Part shown: piece after piece, positions 1-8,677 of the stretch
Position numbering within the stretch: the first letter of the stretch is position 1
How the letters are laid out: every line of letters begins with the position of its first letter
DNA from: Paraburkholderia sp. CNPSo 3272
GTDB lineage: Bacteria > Pseudomonadota > Gammaproteobacteria > Burkholderiales > Burkholderiaceae
Direction of reading: 5' to 3'
DNA: 64,000 bases
Assembly: GCF_024206495.1 (NCBI RefSeq)
Contig: NZ_JAMBPQ010000019.1
Location: 62,001-126,000, forward strand
Translations under genes and position numbers: made by a program
The notes under the pieces: generated by a model
Told to the model about the DNA's origin: nothing
The model's database searches: none
The model's input: only the letters and a program-made list of their open reading frames with translations

Positions 1-74
1 TGCGGCGTGAGTGGGGCGGCTTGCGTTGCGGCGTCGGTGGTTTCGGGTTGATCTTCGGTGGTCGGGTTGGTCAT
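1..74 (-). CDS. 5' end of an unidentified gene (partial)
   Basis: An open frame enters from the left edge on the minus strand and starts at an ATG at 72-74. Only about 24 residues are visible, beginning MTNPTTEDQPETTDAATQ, a Thr/Glu/Gln-rich, low-complexity start with no recognisable domain. No convincing Shine-Dalgarno sequence precedes it, so it may be a chance frame. It would be divergent from the diguanylate cyclase gene. Confidence 0.3.
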   Translation of the reverse strand, partial: MTNPTTEDQPETTDAATQAAPLTP

Positions 75-288
75 CGGCGCAGGGTGGACGGTGAGCGGTT
101 CGCGTAGTGAAGGCACTTCGCGGGTTCATCTGGTTTACGGCGCTGCGGCAGCGAAATTGAGTGTGTGCCGCGATTCGAAGGCGGTTTCGCGAGCCGCAGT
201 ATGATGGCGCCTGAATGCAATCTGTAATCGGCCGGCACGCGGGACAAGCGGTATCAACGGAACGCGCGGAGCAAAGAGGAAACGCCTC

Positions 289-1860
289 ATGAAGCTCTGG
301 ACACGATGTTTGCGAATCCTCCGCCAATGGAATCGGGCGCTCATGCAGTGGCTGGGCAGCCATCCGTTCATTGTCGGCACGATGGGCTCGCTGGTCGGCG
401 CGGCCATTGTGGCGATCGTGCTGCTGGGGCTGATGCAGCAGCGCAGCCAGGCCATCGTCAGCACGCAGCACAATTCGGGCGCGCTCGTTGCGCTAATGTC
501 GAACGACCTCGAGGCCCATTTCAGTATCTGCGATCTGGTGCTGCTCGATGCCGCGGAGAGCGCGCGCGACCCGCGCACGCAAAGCCTGCCGGCCGACTTT
601 CGCCGCAAGCTGCTGTTCGGCCGCGTAGCGACCGGCGCGTATCTCGACGACGCGTTCTATGCCGATGCGAGCGGCCATATCGTCGAATCGCGCGACGGCC
701 GCGCGTATCCCGGCGTCAATCTCGCAGACCGGGACTATTTCACGGCGCAGCACGAGCGCTCGGTCGGCATGTATATTTCGGACCCGATTCGCTCGCGCAC
801 GCGTGAGGGTCAATATTCGATCGCGCTGTCACGCCGCGTGACCGAGTACGACGGCTCGTTTGGCGGCGTCGTGGTGCTCACGATGCGTCTTGCGTATTTT
901 CAGCAACTGTTCGACCGGCTCGACATCGACCCGAAGGGCAGCGCGTTCATCATGCTCAGCGACGGGATTTTGCTTGCGCACCATCCCTATTCGGACTACG
1001 AAGTGGGTGCGCAAATCGGCGAGCTGGATTACGTCGAGCCGATGCTGAAGACCACTGCCGGCTCGTTCATCGCCGTGGGCGGGGACGACGAGGTCGAACG
1101 CATCTACACGTTCAAGCGCGTTCCGCACACGTTGCTCATCGCCGTGGTCGCGCCTTCGGTGGACGGCGCGCTCGACGCGTGGCGCCACCGCCTGTGGATC
1201 TATGCGCCGATGGCGTTGATCTTCGGCGCGCTGATCGCGGCTTCGTCATGGCTGCTCGCATTTTCGATGCGCACGCGGCTCGCCACGCAAATAGAATTCG
1301 AACGTCTCGCGGTCACCGACGCACTCACGGGCCTCTTCAACCGGCGCGCACTCGACTTACGCATGGAAACCGAATGGCAGCACGCGAGGCGCGCATGCGA
1401 ACCGCTCTCCGTGCTCTTCATCGACATCGACAAGTTCAAGCTCTTCAACGACTTCTACGGTCACGGGGAGGGCGATAAGGTGCTCGCCGCCGTGGCCCGC
1501 GCGATACGCGAGGCCTGCCGCCGCGCAACGGACATGGTTGCGCGATACGGCGGCGAGGAGTTCGTCGCGGTCCTGCCGGCCACCCCGGCCGACGGCGCCG
1601 TGAAAATCGCGGAAGCGGTGCGCCAGCAGGTGGCGGCGCTGGGCATCGCGCACGAGCACAGCGAATACGGCACGCTGACCGTGAGCATTGGCTGCGCCAC
1701 CTGCGTGCCGCACAAGAGCGATGGCGCGCAGGCGCTGTTGCGTGCCGCCGATGCGGAGCTTTACGCCGCGAAGCAGGCGGGGCGCAATCAGGTGAAAGCG
1801 CGCGAGTTCGAAGGCGCGCCACCGGACCCGCGCGACTCGCTGCCTACCTTGAAGGTGTGA
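289..1860 (+). CDS. Membrane-anchored diguanylate cyclase (periplasmic sensor + GGDEF)
   Basis: This protein probably makes the second messenger c-di-GMP from two GTP in response to a periplasmic signal. It has 523 residues: a membrane helix at about 27-48, an extracytoplasmic sensor region at about 50-300 that looks like a Cache/dCache domain, a second helix at about 304-327 and a C-terminal GGDEF domain. The active-site loop reads RYGGEEF near residue 420, a functional GGEEF variant. An RxxD motif (RATD) five residues upstream fits the inhibitory I-site, so product feedback inhibition is expected. The ATG is preceded by an AGAGGA ribosome site at about 275-281. There is no EAL domain, so no phosphodiesterase activity is predicted. 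It stands alone and is convergent with the cob operon. Confidence 0.9.
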   Translation: MKLWTRCLRILRQWNRALMQWLGSHPFIVGTMGSLVGAAIVAIVLLGLMQQRSQAIVSTQHNSGALVALMSNDLEAHFSICDLVLLDAAESARDPRTQSLPADFRRKLLFGRVATGAYLDDAFYADASGHIVESRDGRAYPGVNLADRDYFTAQHERSVGMYISDPIRSRTREGQYSIALSRRVTEYDGSFGGVVVLTMRLAYFQQLFDRLDIDPKGSAFIMLSDGILLAHHPYSDYEVGAQIGELDYVEPMLKTTAGSFIAVGGDDEVERIYTFKRVPHTLLIAVVAPSVDGALDAWRHRLWIYAPMALIFGALIAASSWLLAFSMRTRLATQIEFERLAVTDALTGLFNRRALDLRMETEWQHARRACEPLSVLFIDIDKFKLFNDFYGHGEGDKVLAAVARAIREACRRATDMVARYGGEEFVAVLPATPADGAVKIAEAVRQQVAALGIAHEHSEYGTLTVSIGCATCVPHKSDGAQALLRAADAELYAAKQAGRNQVKAREFEGAPPDPRDSLPTLKV

Positions 1861-1868
1861 GCGCTTTC

Positions 1869-3578
1869 TTAGGCGTCCTCGCGATACCAGCGAGGCGTGT
1901 AAATCCACTCGCGGCCGTCGCCGCGAGCGAACCCGCGCGTGGTCGACGACCCGACGATCACCATCGTGCGCATATCGACGTCGGCGGAACGCAGTTCGCC
2001 GAGGGTCGTGGCGCGCAGCGTCTCGCCGGGGCGTCCCACGTCGCGGCCCAGCACCACGCGTGTGTGCGGCGCGCGCACGCTGCGCACGATCTCCAGCGCG
2101 CACTCGAGCTGCCAGGGCCGCGCGCGCGAGATGGGGTTATAGAACGCCATCACGAGATCGGCCTGCGCTGCGTGCAGCAGGCGCTTTTCGATCACCGTCC
2201 ACGGCTTCAGGTTGTCGGAAAGCGAAAGCATGCAGAAGTCGTGGCCGAGCGGCGCGCCGATTTGCGCCGCCGTGGCGAGCGCTGCGGAAACTCCCGGCAC
2301 GATCGCCAGTTCGACGGCATGCCAGCGTGCGTCATCCGAGCCTTCGAGCGCTTCGAGCACGGCGGCCGCCATGGCGAACACGCCGGGGTCGCCCGACGAG
2401 ACCACGGCCACGCGCCGGCCCTCGCTCGCCATCTCGAACGCGTGGCGGGCGCGCTGCAGTTCCTCGCGATTGTCGGTGGCGTGGCGCAGCTGGTCCGCGC
2501 GAAACGGGCCGGCCATATCGACATAGGTGGCATACCCGACGATATCGGTGGCGCTGTCGAGCGCGGCGCGCGCGGCGGGCGTGAGCAAGTCGGCGCGGCC
2601 GGGGCCGAGGCCCAGCACCGTGAGCTTGCCACGCGGGCGGCCCAGCGCGAGCGGGTCGAGCGGCGCGGCCGCGCAGGCGAGGGCGACGCCGTTGTCGTTC
2701 GGCGCGCAGTGCTCGACGTTTGCCGCAAGGTCGAGGGCGGCGAGCGCGGCTTGCGGCGTGTTCTCCGCGCCATCGACGAAGCGCAGCGGTACGCCGAGTT
2801 CCGTTGCGGCCTGCGCGAGCGACGCATCGCGCATGTGCGCAGCGGGGGCGACGAGCGCCGCGAGCGCGAGCGGCGCGAGACCGCGCGCATCGAGCGCGTG
2901 GCGCACGCTATCGGCAAGCGCCTCGTGCGGCGCACCCACGGCCGCGACGATGCTGCGCGGATGAATCACGAGGTCGTCGGGACTGCCGTTCCAGGCTTGC
3001 GCGCTCACGCGGATGGCATGGCGCGCCTCGGCGTCGCGCGGCAGATCGACGTTCTCCAGCCACGGTGCCTGGCCGTCCACGCGCGTCGTTGCGCCCGCAA
3101 GCAGATCGGAGACGAAGCGCTTGCCTTGCGCGAGGCTCGCAAGCGCATAGCCCGCGGGCGGATTGAGCAGGCAGGTGCCGAAGCGCAATTCGCCGCTGGT
3201 GGTGATGGCGGGCGCCACCGCGAGCGCCGCGCCGATTTCGCGCGCCATGACGTTCACGCCCGTGAGTCCCCCGAGCAGCGGCACGACGGCGCTGCCGTCC
3301 TCGGCGAGCGCGAGCACCGGCGGCTCCGCGCCCTTGTTGGCAAGGAGCGGCGCGAGGCAGCGGATCACGATGCCCGCCGCGCACAGCGCGACGATGGGCA
3401 GGCCGCGCTTATAGCATTCGCGCAAATGCGCGCCAAGCTCGCTGAACGCGACATCGCCTGCCACGCGGCCCTCCAGCGCATGGACCTGCGCGCCAGGGTA
3501 AAGCGCCTGCACGCGCCGCGCCGTGGCGAGCGCGCCGGGACCGAGAATGACGATGGCGGGCGGCGTCACGGCTGCCAT
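1869..3578 (-). CDS. cobJ: CbiG-CobJ fusion: cobalamin biosynthesis protein / precorrin-3B C17-methyltransferase
   Basis: This 569-residue fusion acts in corrin ring contraction. The N-terminal half resembles CbiG, the enzyme that opens the delta-lactone in the anaerobic route. The C-terminal part, from about residue 320 (VLGLGPGRADLLTP), is an SAM-dependent tetrapyrrole methylase of the CobJ/CbiH type that methylates C17. The chosen ATG at 3576-3578 lets the reading overlap the cobI stop by 13 bases. The frame is open further upstream, but that stretch is an Arg-rich shadow of cobI. It is the last gene of the cobG-H-I-J operon and is probably under the cobalamin riboswitch. A CbiG module beside an oxygen-dependent CobG is a mixed arrangement; CbiG may be a passenger or serve low-oxygen conditions. 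Confidence 0.88.
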   Translation of the reverse strand: MAAVTPPAIVILGPGALATARRVQALYPGAQVHALEGRVAGDVAFSELGAHLRECYKRGLPIVALCAAGIVIRCLAPLLANKGAEPPVLALAEDGSAVVPLLGGLTGVNVMAREIGAALAVAPAITTSGELRFGTCLLNPPAGYALASLAQGKRFVSDLLAGATTRVDGQAPWLENVDLPRDAEARHAIRVSAQAWNGSPDDLVIHPRSIVAAVGAPHEALADSVRHALDARGLAPLALAALVAPAAHMRDASLAQAATELGVPLRFVDGAENTPQAALAALDLAANVEHCAPNDNGVALACAAAPLDPLALGRPRGKLTVLGLGPGRADLLTPAARAALDSATDIVGYATYVDMAGPFRADQLRHATDNREELQRARHAFEMASEGRRVAVVSSGDPGVFAMAAAVLEALEGSDDARWHAVELAIVPGVSAALATAAQIGAPLGHDFCMLSLSDNLKPWTVIEKRLLHAAQADLVMAFYNPISRARPWQLECALEIVRSVRAPHTRVVLGRDVGRPGETLRATTLGELRSADVDMRTMVIVGSSTTRGFARGDGREWIYTPRWYREDA

Positions 3579-4297
3579 TTCGCCCCCGGCACGACGAGCA
3601 GCGAGAAGTACGGCGAAGCCATCGGATCGACGTCGTCGAGCGGGACGATGCGCTGGTTCGCCATGGTTGCGCGCTCGACATACAGCGCGCGCTGCGCGAG
3701 GCCCAGCTCGCCCAGCACGCGGCGCACCTTGTCGAAGTTGCGGCCCAGTTTCATGATCACGGCGGCATCCGCGTCGGCCAGGCGCCGGCGCAATTCGTCC
3801 TCGGGCAGCACGCCCGAGAGTACGGCGAGGCTCTGGTTGCGGTAGACGAGCGGCACGCCCAGCACCGCCGCACCGCCCAGCATCGAGCACACGCCCGGCA
3901 CGACTTCGGCCTCGTAGTGCGCGGCGAGCCGGTCATGCAAATACATGTACGAGCCGTAGAAGAACGGATCGCCTTCGCAGATCACCGCCACGTCGCGTCC
4001 GGCGTCGAGATGGCGCGAAAGCATTTGCGCCGCGCCGTCGTAGAAGTCGGCGATGATCGCTTCGTACGAGAGCGGCGGTTCGAGCGCTTCGGTCGTCACC
4101 GGGTACACGAGCGGCAAGCGTTCCTGCTCCGCTTCGAGATGGGCCTCGACGATGCCGAACGCATTGCCTTTCTTGCCCTTCGCGACGAAATACGCGACCA
4201 CGGGCGCGGCCTTGAGCAGCCGCAGCGCCTTGAGCGTGAGCAGTTCGGGGTCGCCGGGGCCGACGCCAATGCCGTGCAGACGTCCTTTACGGATCAT
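3566..4297 (-). CDS. cobI: Precorrin-2 C20-methyltransferase
   Basis: CobI transfers a methyl group from S-adenosylmethionine to C20 of precorrin-2, committing uroporphyrinoid to cobalamin rather than siroheme. The 243-residue protein opens with the family signature GIGVGPGDPELLTLKAL at about residues 10-26 and carries the (C/G)EGDPFFYGSYMYL motif typical of this methylase. The length is normal for the family. Its ATG at 4295-4297 abuts the cobH stop codon directly, and its own stop lies within the start of the cobJ fusion, so translation of the operon is tightly coupled. Confidence 0.93.
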   Translation of the reverse strand: MIRKGRLHGIGVGPGDPELLTLKALRLLKAAPVVAYFVAKGKKGNAFGIVEAHLEAEQERLPLVYPVTTEALEPPLSYEAIIADFYDGAAQMLSRHLDAGRDVAVICEGDPFFYGSYMYLHDRLAAHYEAEVVPGVCSMLGGAAVLGVPLVYRNQSLAVLSGVLPEDELRRRLADADAAVIMKLGRNFDKVRRVLGELGLAQRALYVERATMANQRIVPLDDVDPMASPYFSLLVVPGAKWQP

Positions 4298-4924
4298 TTA
4301 TTCGGTCTCCGAAGCGAGTGCGTTGACGGCGGCGGCGGCCATTGCGCTGCCGCCGCGGCGGCCGTGCACGACGACGAAGGGCACGCCGTGACTTTGGGCT
4401 GCGAGTTGCGCCTTGGACTCGGCCGCGCCGACGAAGCCCACAGGAAAGCCGAGGATGAGCGCGGGGCGCGGTGCGCCGGCGGCAATCATGTCGAGCAGGT
4501 AAAAGAGGGCGGTGGGCGCATTGCCGATCGCAACGACGCTGCCTGCGAGATGCGGCCGCCACAGCTCGAGCGCGGCTGCCGAGCGCGTGTTGCCGATGTC
4601 GCGCGCGAGATCCGGTACGGCGGGATCGTCGAGCGTGCAGATCACGGCGTTGTTCGCGGGCAGGCGCGCGTGCGTCACGCCATTGGCGACCATTTTCGCG
4701 TCGCAGAGAATAGGCGCGCCGCCGGCGAGCGCGTTGCGGCCCGCCGTGCCCGCGCCTGCGGAAAACGCGAGGTCGGCGGCAACGTCCACCATGCCGCATG
4801 CGTGAATTACGCGCACGGCGAGCTTTTCGAGGTCGGCGGGAATGCGCGAGAGGTCGGCTTCGGCGCGGATCGTCGCGAACGACTCGCGATAGATCGCCTG
4901 GCCGTCGCGAATGTAATCAGACAT
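4298..4924 (-). CDS. cobH: Precorrin-8X methylmutase
   Basis: CobH moves the methyl group from C11 to C12 of precorrin-8x, giving hydrogenobyrinate. The 208-residue protein begins MSDYIRDGQAIYRESF, a typical CobH/CbiC start. It carries the conserved VRVIHACGM segment, whose histidine is the catalytic residue in the family, and the GFPVGFVGAAESK motif near the C-terminus. It overlaps the upstream cobG by 8 bases and abuts cobI, consistent with one transcript. Confidence 0.94.
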   Translation of the reverse strand: MSDYIRDGQAIYRESFATIRAEADLSRIPADLEKLAVRVIHACGMVDVAADLAFSAGAGTAGRNALAGGAPILCDAKMVANGVTHARLPANNAVICTLDDPAVPDLARDIGNTRSAAALELWRPHLAGSVVAIGNAPTALFYLLDMIAAGAPRPALILGFPVGFVGAAESKAQLAAQSHGVPFVVVHGRRGGSAMAAAAVNALASETE

Positions 4925-6314
4925 CTTGGATACTCCGGGGCCGCTGCGCGAGTGCGAGCGCAGCGGCTTCGATCGTCAGGTTGCGCGCGACGAGTTGGCC
5001 AAAGCGCTGGCCGAAGCCGCTTTGCGTATCGTCGCGCTCATACAGGTCGTAGTGGTCCGGGTCGCTGGCGAGCAACGTGAACGGCGCGCAATGCGCGGCC
5101 GCGCAGGAGCGCTCGCAGCCGCTCAGGTGGGCTTCGGCGCCGGGCGGCAGCAGGGCGGCGAGGCGCTGTGCGTCGGCTTTAGTGTCCGCGTGGCTTTTGA
5201 CGCATCCGGTTGAGCCCGTGCACGCGATGAGGCGTGCGCGCGGGTCGGCGCGCGAGACGATGAGACCGAGCGCGTGCAGGCGCTCGAGCGTGGCGGGCAT
5301 GGCGTGCGCGGGCACGTTGGGCAGCAGGACGCCCTGCCAGGGCGTCAGGCGCAATGTCGCGTCGCCCGAGTCTTCAGCGAGTGCGGCTAGCGCGCGCAGC
5401 GTTTGCGCGTCGATACGACCGAGCGCGGGCTGCGCGCCCACATAGCCGCTGCCGTCGCTATGCAGCGCGTGTGCGCCGAGGCGCAAGCCGGCGGGACTCG
5501 CCACGCGGCGCCATGCGTGCAGCGCGGCGTCGTCACGCATCAGTGCGAAATCCCCATGCTGTTGCGCGCGCTGCAGCAGCGCATCGAGCGAGTGAGCGGC
5601 GAGGACGTCGCGCATGCGTGTGGCGTCCGCGCCCGCGAGGTCGAGGAACGCATGCAGCAACGCGCGCATCGATGCGCAAACGTCTTCGGCCGCGAGCGTG
5701 CCGACTGGCTGCGCTGTGGGGCAACCCGCGAGGCCCAGGGCGAAGCGCACCGTTGCGCCATGCGGCAACGTGGCGAGCCAGATGTCGTGCGGGTGCTCGA
5801 GCATCGCTACACGTTCGCCGCCGTCCAGTTGCAGCGCGAACTTGGGCGAGAGCGCGGCGAATCGCGGCTCGCGCTGCATCATGTCGATGAGCGCGGCGGC
5901 GAGTTCCGTCGTGTCGCACAACGCGTCTGGGTCGAGGCCCGCGAGCGGGCTCAGCATCACGTTGCGCAGTTCGTCGGCGGCGCACGCGCGCTCGTCCGGG
6001 CTCGCGGCGTCGATGCCGGCGGGGCCGAGGCCCGCGCCGATCAGCGCGGCGCTCAATGCTGTTTCGTCGCCGGCTCGCACGCCGCGAATCTGCACGTTCG
6101 CGCGATTGGTCAGTTCGAGCACGCCGCTCGCGTGCGTCGCCGCAGCGTCAGCGAGGGCGCGTGCACGCGCGGCGCTCAGGACGCCGCCAGGCAGACGGAT
6201 GCGGCACAGGCCGCCGTCGCGAGCCGCGACCACGCGCACGAGCCCCGGGCACGCCGAGGGGCGGAGCACGGCCAATGCGACAGCAGGCGAGACGGGCTTC
6301 GTTTCGTGTTTCAA
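4917..6314 (-). CDS. cobG: Precorrin-3B synthase (oxygen-dependent ring contraction)
   Basis: CobG is a nitrite/sulfite-reductase-like Fe-S enzyme that uses O2 to hydroxylate precorrin-3A at C20 and form the gamma-lactone precorrin-3B; it marks the aerobic cobalamin pathway. The 465-residue frame has the N-terminal half-domain (RPSACPGLVRVVAARDGGLC) and, near residues 365-410, the cysteine cluster ACTGSTGC...SGCERSC that should hold the [4Fe-4S] centre. The longest frame begins at a TTG codon (6312-6314) without a clear Shine-Dalgarno sequence. An out-of-frame ATGCCTTGA overlaps it. A GTG about 15 codons further in is an alternative, so the start is uncertain. It is the first gene after the riboswitch. 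Confidence 0.88.
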   Translation of the reverse strand: MKHETKPVSPAVALAVLRPSACPGLVRVVAARDGGLCRIRLPGGVLSAARARALADAAATHASGVLELTNRANVQIRGVRAGDETALSAALIGAGLGPAGIDAASPDERACAADELRNVMLSPLAGLDPDALCDTTELAAALIDMMQREPRFAALSPKFALQLDGGERVAMLEHPHDIWLATLPHGATVRFALGLAGCPTAQPVGTLAAEDVCASMRALLHAFLDLAGADATRMRDVLAAHSLDALLQRAQQHGDFALMRDDAALHAWRRVASPAGLRLGAHALHSDGSGYVGAQPALGRIDAQTLRALAALAEDSGDATLRLTPWQGVLLPNVPAHAMPATLERLHALGLIVSRADPRARLIACTGSTGCVKSHADTKADAQRLAALLPPGAEAHLSGCERSCAAAHCAPFTLLASDPDHYDLYERDDTQSGFGQRFGQLVARNLTIEAAALALAQRPRSIQDV

Positions 6315-6423
6315 GGCATTACCGGATAAGCATCACGCTGGAGCGGCGCGTTACCCGCACGGCAGGCGGGAAACGGCAGCGATATCGGTACACCCCGCCC
6401 GATATGGGTTCGCGCGAACAGTC

Positions 6424-6590
6424 GGCCGGCAGGTCTCCTGGCTCACAGGTCGTCGACCGCATCGGCCTTCCCGGTAATACCAGTGGCTCGGGTGGATGCG
6501 GTCTCGCTGCTCACAGTCGCGGGGGCGGCCGGGATTGCGATCCGGAGTTAGCGCTTCAGCGCTTACTCCGGTCCCATGCAAAGCTGCCTT
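6424..6590 (-). promoter_or_regulatory. Cobalamin riboswitch upstream of cobG
   Basis: Read on the minus strand, this leader contains the B12 box AGCCAGGAGACCTGCCGG (complement of 6426-6443), the conserved CCCCCGCGACTGTGAGC segment and a 5' CCGGAGT...ACTCCGG hairpin, in the order expected for the adenosylcobalamin aptamer. About 110 bases separate its 3' end from the cobG start, enough for an expression platform. It should switch off cobG-H-I-J when the vitamin is plentiful. The divergent cobL-K-M operon has no second B12 box of its own. End points are approximate. Confidence 0.92.
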
Positions 6591-6710
6591 AACGGCGCCG
6601 GCGGACACGGTATTATGCCCGTTTTCGCGCGTGCTCCACCCCACGATCGGGCTGCGGGCCGTGTCGGTGTAGAGAAACAGGCAACCAAACAGGCAACGGC
6701 GGGAGAGCGA

Positions 6711-7937
6711 ATGCAGGGCACGCAGGCATGGCTGACGGTGGTGGGCATCGGCGACGATGGCTACGCGGGGCTCGGGCGCGACGCGCGGCGCGCGCTGTTC
6801 GACGCGGCCCTCGTGACAGGCGGCGAGCGCCATCTCGCGATGCTGCCCTCGCGCGTGCGTGCGCGGCGCGAAGCGTGGCCGCAGCCGTTCAGCGTGGAGG
6901 CGCTGCTTGCCTACCGCGAATCAAATCAGTCCGTATGCGTGCTCGCCAGCGGCGACCCCATGCTGTTCGGCGTGGGCGCGACACTCGCGCGCCGCGTGGT
7001 GCCCGGTGAAATGCGCGTGCTGCCCGCGCCTTCATCGCTCTCGCTCGCGGCGGCGCGCAAGGGATGGGCGCTGCAAGATACGGCGATGGTCTCGCTCGTC
7101 GGCCGTCCGCTCGATGCGCTGCGCCGCCATCTCTACGCGCGCTCGCGCGTGCTCGCGTTGAGCGCGGAAGGGCGCACGCCCGCGGCGCTTGCCGCGTTGC
7201 TCGCCGAAGCGGGCTTCGGCGCTACGCGTCTTGCCGTGTTCGAGCATCTTGGCGGTCCGCTCGAACGCCGCATCGAAGGCCGCGCCGATGCGTGGCACGT
7301 CGAAGAAGCCGCGGCGCTCAATCTGGTCGCGTTCGAATGCGAAAGCGATAGTGCGCAGACGCCCGCGCGCGGCTGGACGCTCACGCCAGGCCTCCCCGAC
7401 GACGCCTACCGCCACGACGGTCAGATCACGAAGCGCGACGTGCGCGCGCTCACGCTCGCGCGTCTCGCACCCACGCCCGGCGCGTTGCTGTGGGACGTGG
7501 GCGCCGGCAGCGGCTCGATCGGCATCGAGTGGATGCGCTCGCACGCCGCTTGCCGCGCGATCGCAATCGAGGCGCACGCCGGGCGTCAACGCTTCATCGA
7601 GCACAATCGCGCGGCCTTGGGCGTGCCGGGTTTGCAAGTCGTTGCGGGCCGCGCGCCCGAGGCGCTCGCAGGACTTGCCGCGCCCGACGCGGTCTTCATC
7701 GGCGGCGGCGTGAGCGTCCCCGGCGTGCTGGATGCATGCTGGGCGGCGCTCGCGAGCGGCGGGCGGCTCGTCGCAAACGCGGTGACGTTGCAGAGCGAAG
7801 CGGCACTCGTGGCATGGCGCGCGCAGCACGGCGGCACGCTCACGCGCATCGGCATCGGCGAGGCGCAGCCGCTGGGAGGCTTCGACACCTGGCGTCAGGC
7901 GCTGCCCGTCACGCTTTACGAGGCCGTCAAGCCATGA
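6711..7937 (+). CDS. cobL: Precorrin-6Y C5,15-methyltransferase (decarboxylating)
   Basis: CobL methylates C5 and C15 of precorrin-6y and decarboxylates the acetate on C12. The 408-residue protein joins a CbiE-type methylase (from LTVVGIGDDGYAGLG to about residue 200) to a CbiT-type domain. The latter has a Rossmann SAM-binding motif LLWDVGAGSGSIGIEWM and a FIGGG segment. The frame stays open further upstream, but the ATG at 6711 has a GGGAGAG ribosome site and matches the family start. It is divergent from the riboswitch-controlled cobG operon and overlaps cobK by ATGA. Confidence 0.93.
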   Translation: MQGTQAWLTVVGIGDDGYAGLGRDARRALFDAALVTGGERHLAMLPSRVRARREAWPQPFSVEALLAYRESNQSVCVLASGDPMLFGVGATLARRVVPGEMRVLPAPSSLSLAAARKGWALQDTAMVSLVGRPLDALRRHLYARSRVLALSAEGRTPAALAALLAEAGFGATRLAVFEHLGGPLERRIEGRADAWHVEEAAALNLVAFECESDSAQTPARGWTLTPGLPDDAYRHDGQITKRDVRALTLARLAPTPGALLWDVGAGSGSIGIEWMRSHAACRAIAIEAHAGRQRFIEHNRAALGVPGLQVVAGRAPEALAGLAAPDAVFIGGGVSVPGVLDACWAALASGGRLVANAVTLQSEAALVAWRAQHGGTLTRIGIGEAQPLGGFDTWRQALPVTLYEAVKP

Positions 7938-8677
7938 CCGCGCGCATCCTGCTGCTCGGCGGCACCGGCGATGCGCTGGCGATCGCGCGCACGCTCGGCC
8001 CGCAGCATGTGTACTCGCTCGCGGGCCTTGGCCGCGTGCCTGCCGATCTCGCCTGCGCGGTGCGGGTGGGCGGCTTTGGCGGGGCCGAAGGGCTCGCGCG
8101 CTTTCTCGCCGACGAAAACATCGCGCTCGTTTTCGACGCCACGCATCCCTATGCCGCGCAGATCAGCGCGAACGCGGCGCGCGCATGCGCGGCGGCACAC
8201 GTGCCGTACTGGACGCTGCGGCGTGCGCCGTGGCAGCCGCAGATCGGCGACGACTGGCGCATGGTGAGCGGCTGGGCTGGCGTAGTCGAAGCGATTGCGC
8301 CGTTCGCGCGCCCGCTCTTCACGCTCGGGCGCGAGCCGCTTGCACATCTGAACGAAGTGCCGCAGCAGCAGTACTGGACGATCCGTTGCCTCGAAGCGCA
8401 TCCCGGCCACGCCCGTGCGCGCATCATCGACGCGCGCGGGCCGTTCACGGCCGAGGGCGAGCAGGCGCTTTTTACCGAAGCGCGCATCGACGTCGTGGTC
8501 AGCAAAAACAGCGGCGGCGCGGCGACCGAAGCGAAACTCGCCGTCGCGCGCAATATGGGCTTGCCTGTGGTGATGATGCAGCGGCCGCTGCTGCCGGACG
8601 CGCAATGTGAATTCACATCAGCGCAAGAAGCAATCGACGCGCTCGCGAACCCTATTCAGCGGAGTTTCCACGCATGA
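7934..8677 (+). CDS. cobK: Precorrin-6A reductase
   Basis: CobK uses NADPH to reduce the macrocycle of precorrin-6A to precorrin-6B. The 247-residue protein starts with an ILLLGGTGDALAIAR nucleotide-binding loop and contains the family segments FDATHPYAAQISANA and VSKNSGG. The ATG at 7934 overlaps the cobL stop (ATGA), and its end overlaps cobM in the same way. The frame is open far upstream in cobL, but that part is not CobK-like. Confidence 0.92.
   Translation: MTARILLLGGTGDALAIARTLGPQHVYSLAGLGRVPADLACAVRVGGFGGAEGLARFLADENIALVFDATHPYAAQISANAARACAAAHVPYWTLRRAPWQPQIGDDWRMVSGWAGVVEAIAPFARPLFTLGREPLAHLNEVPQQQYWTIRCLEAHPGHARARIIDARGPFTAEGEQALFTEARIDVVVSKNSGGAATEAKLAVARNMGLPVVMMQRPLLPDAQCEFTSAQEAIDALANPIQRSFHA

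Noticed and set aside
1857..3845. A plus-strand 662-codon open frame
   Set aside because: It is antisense to the CbiG-CobJ gene and has no recognisable domain.
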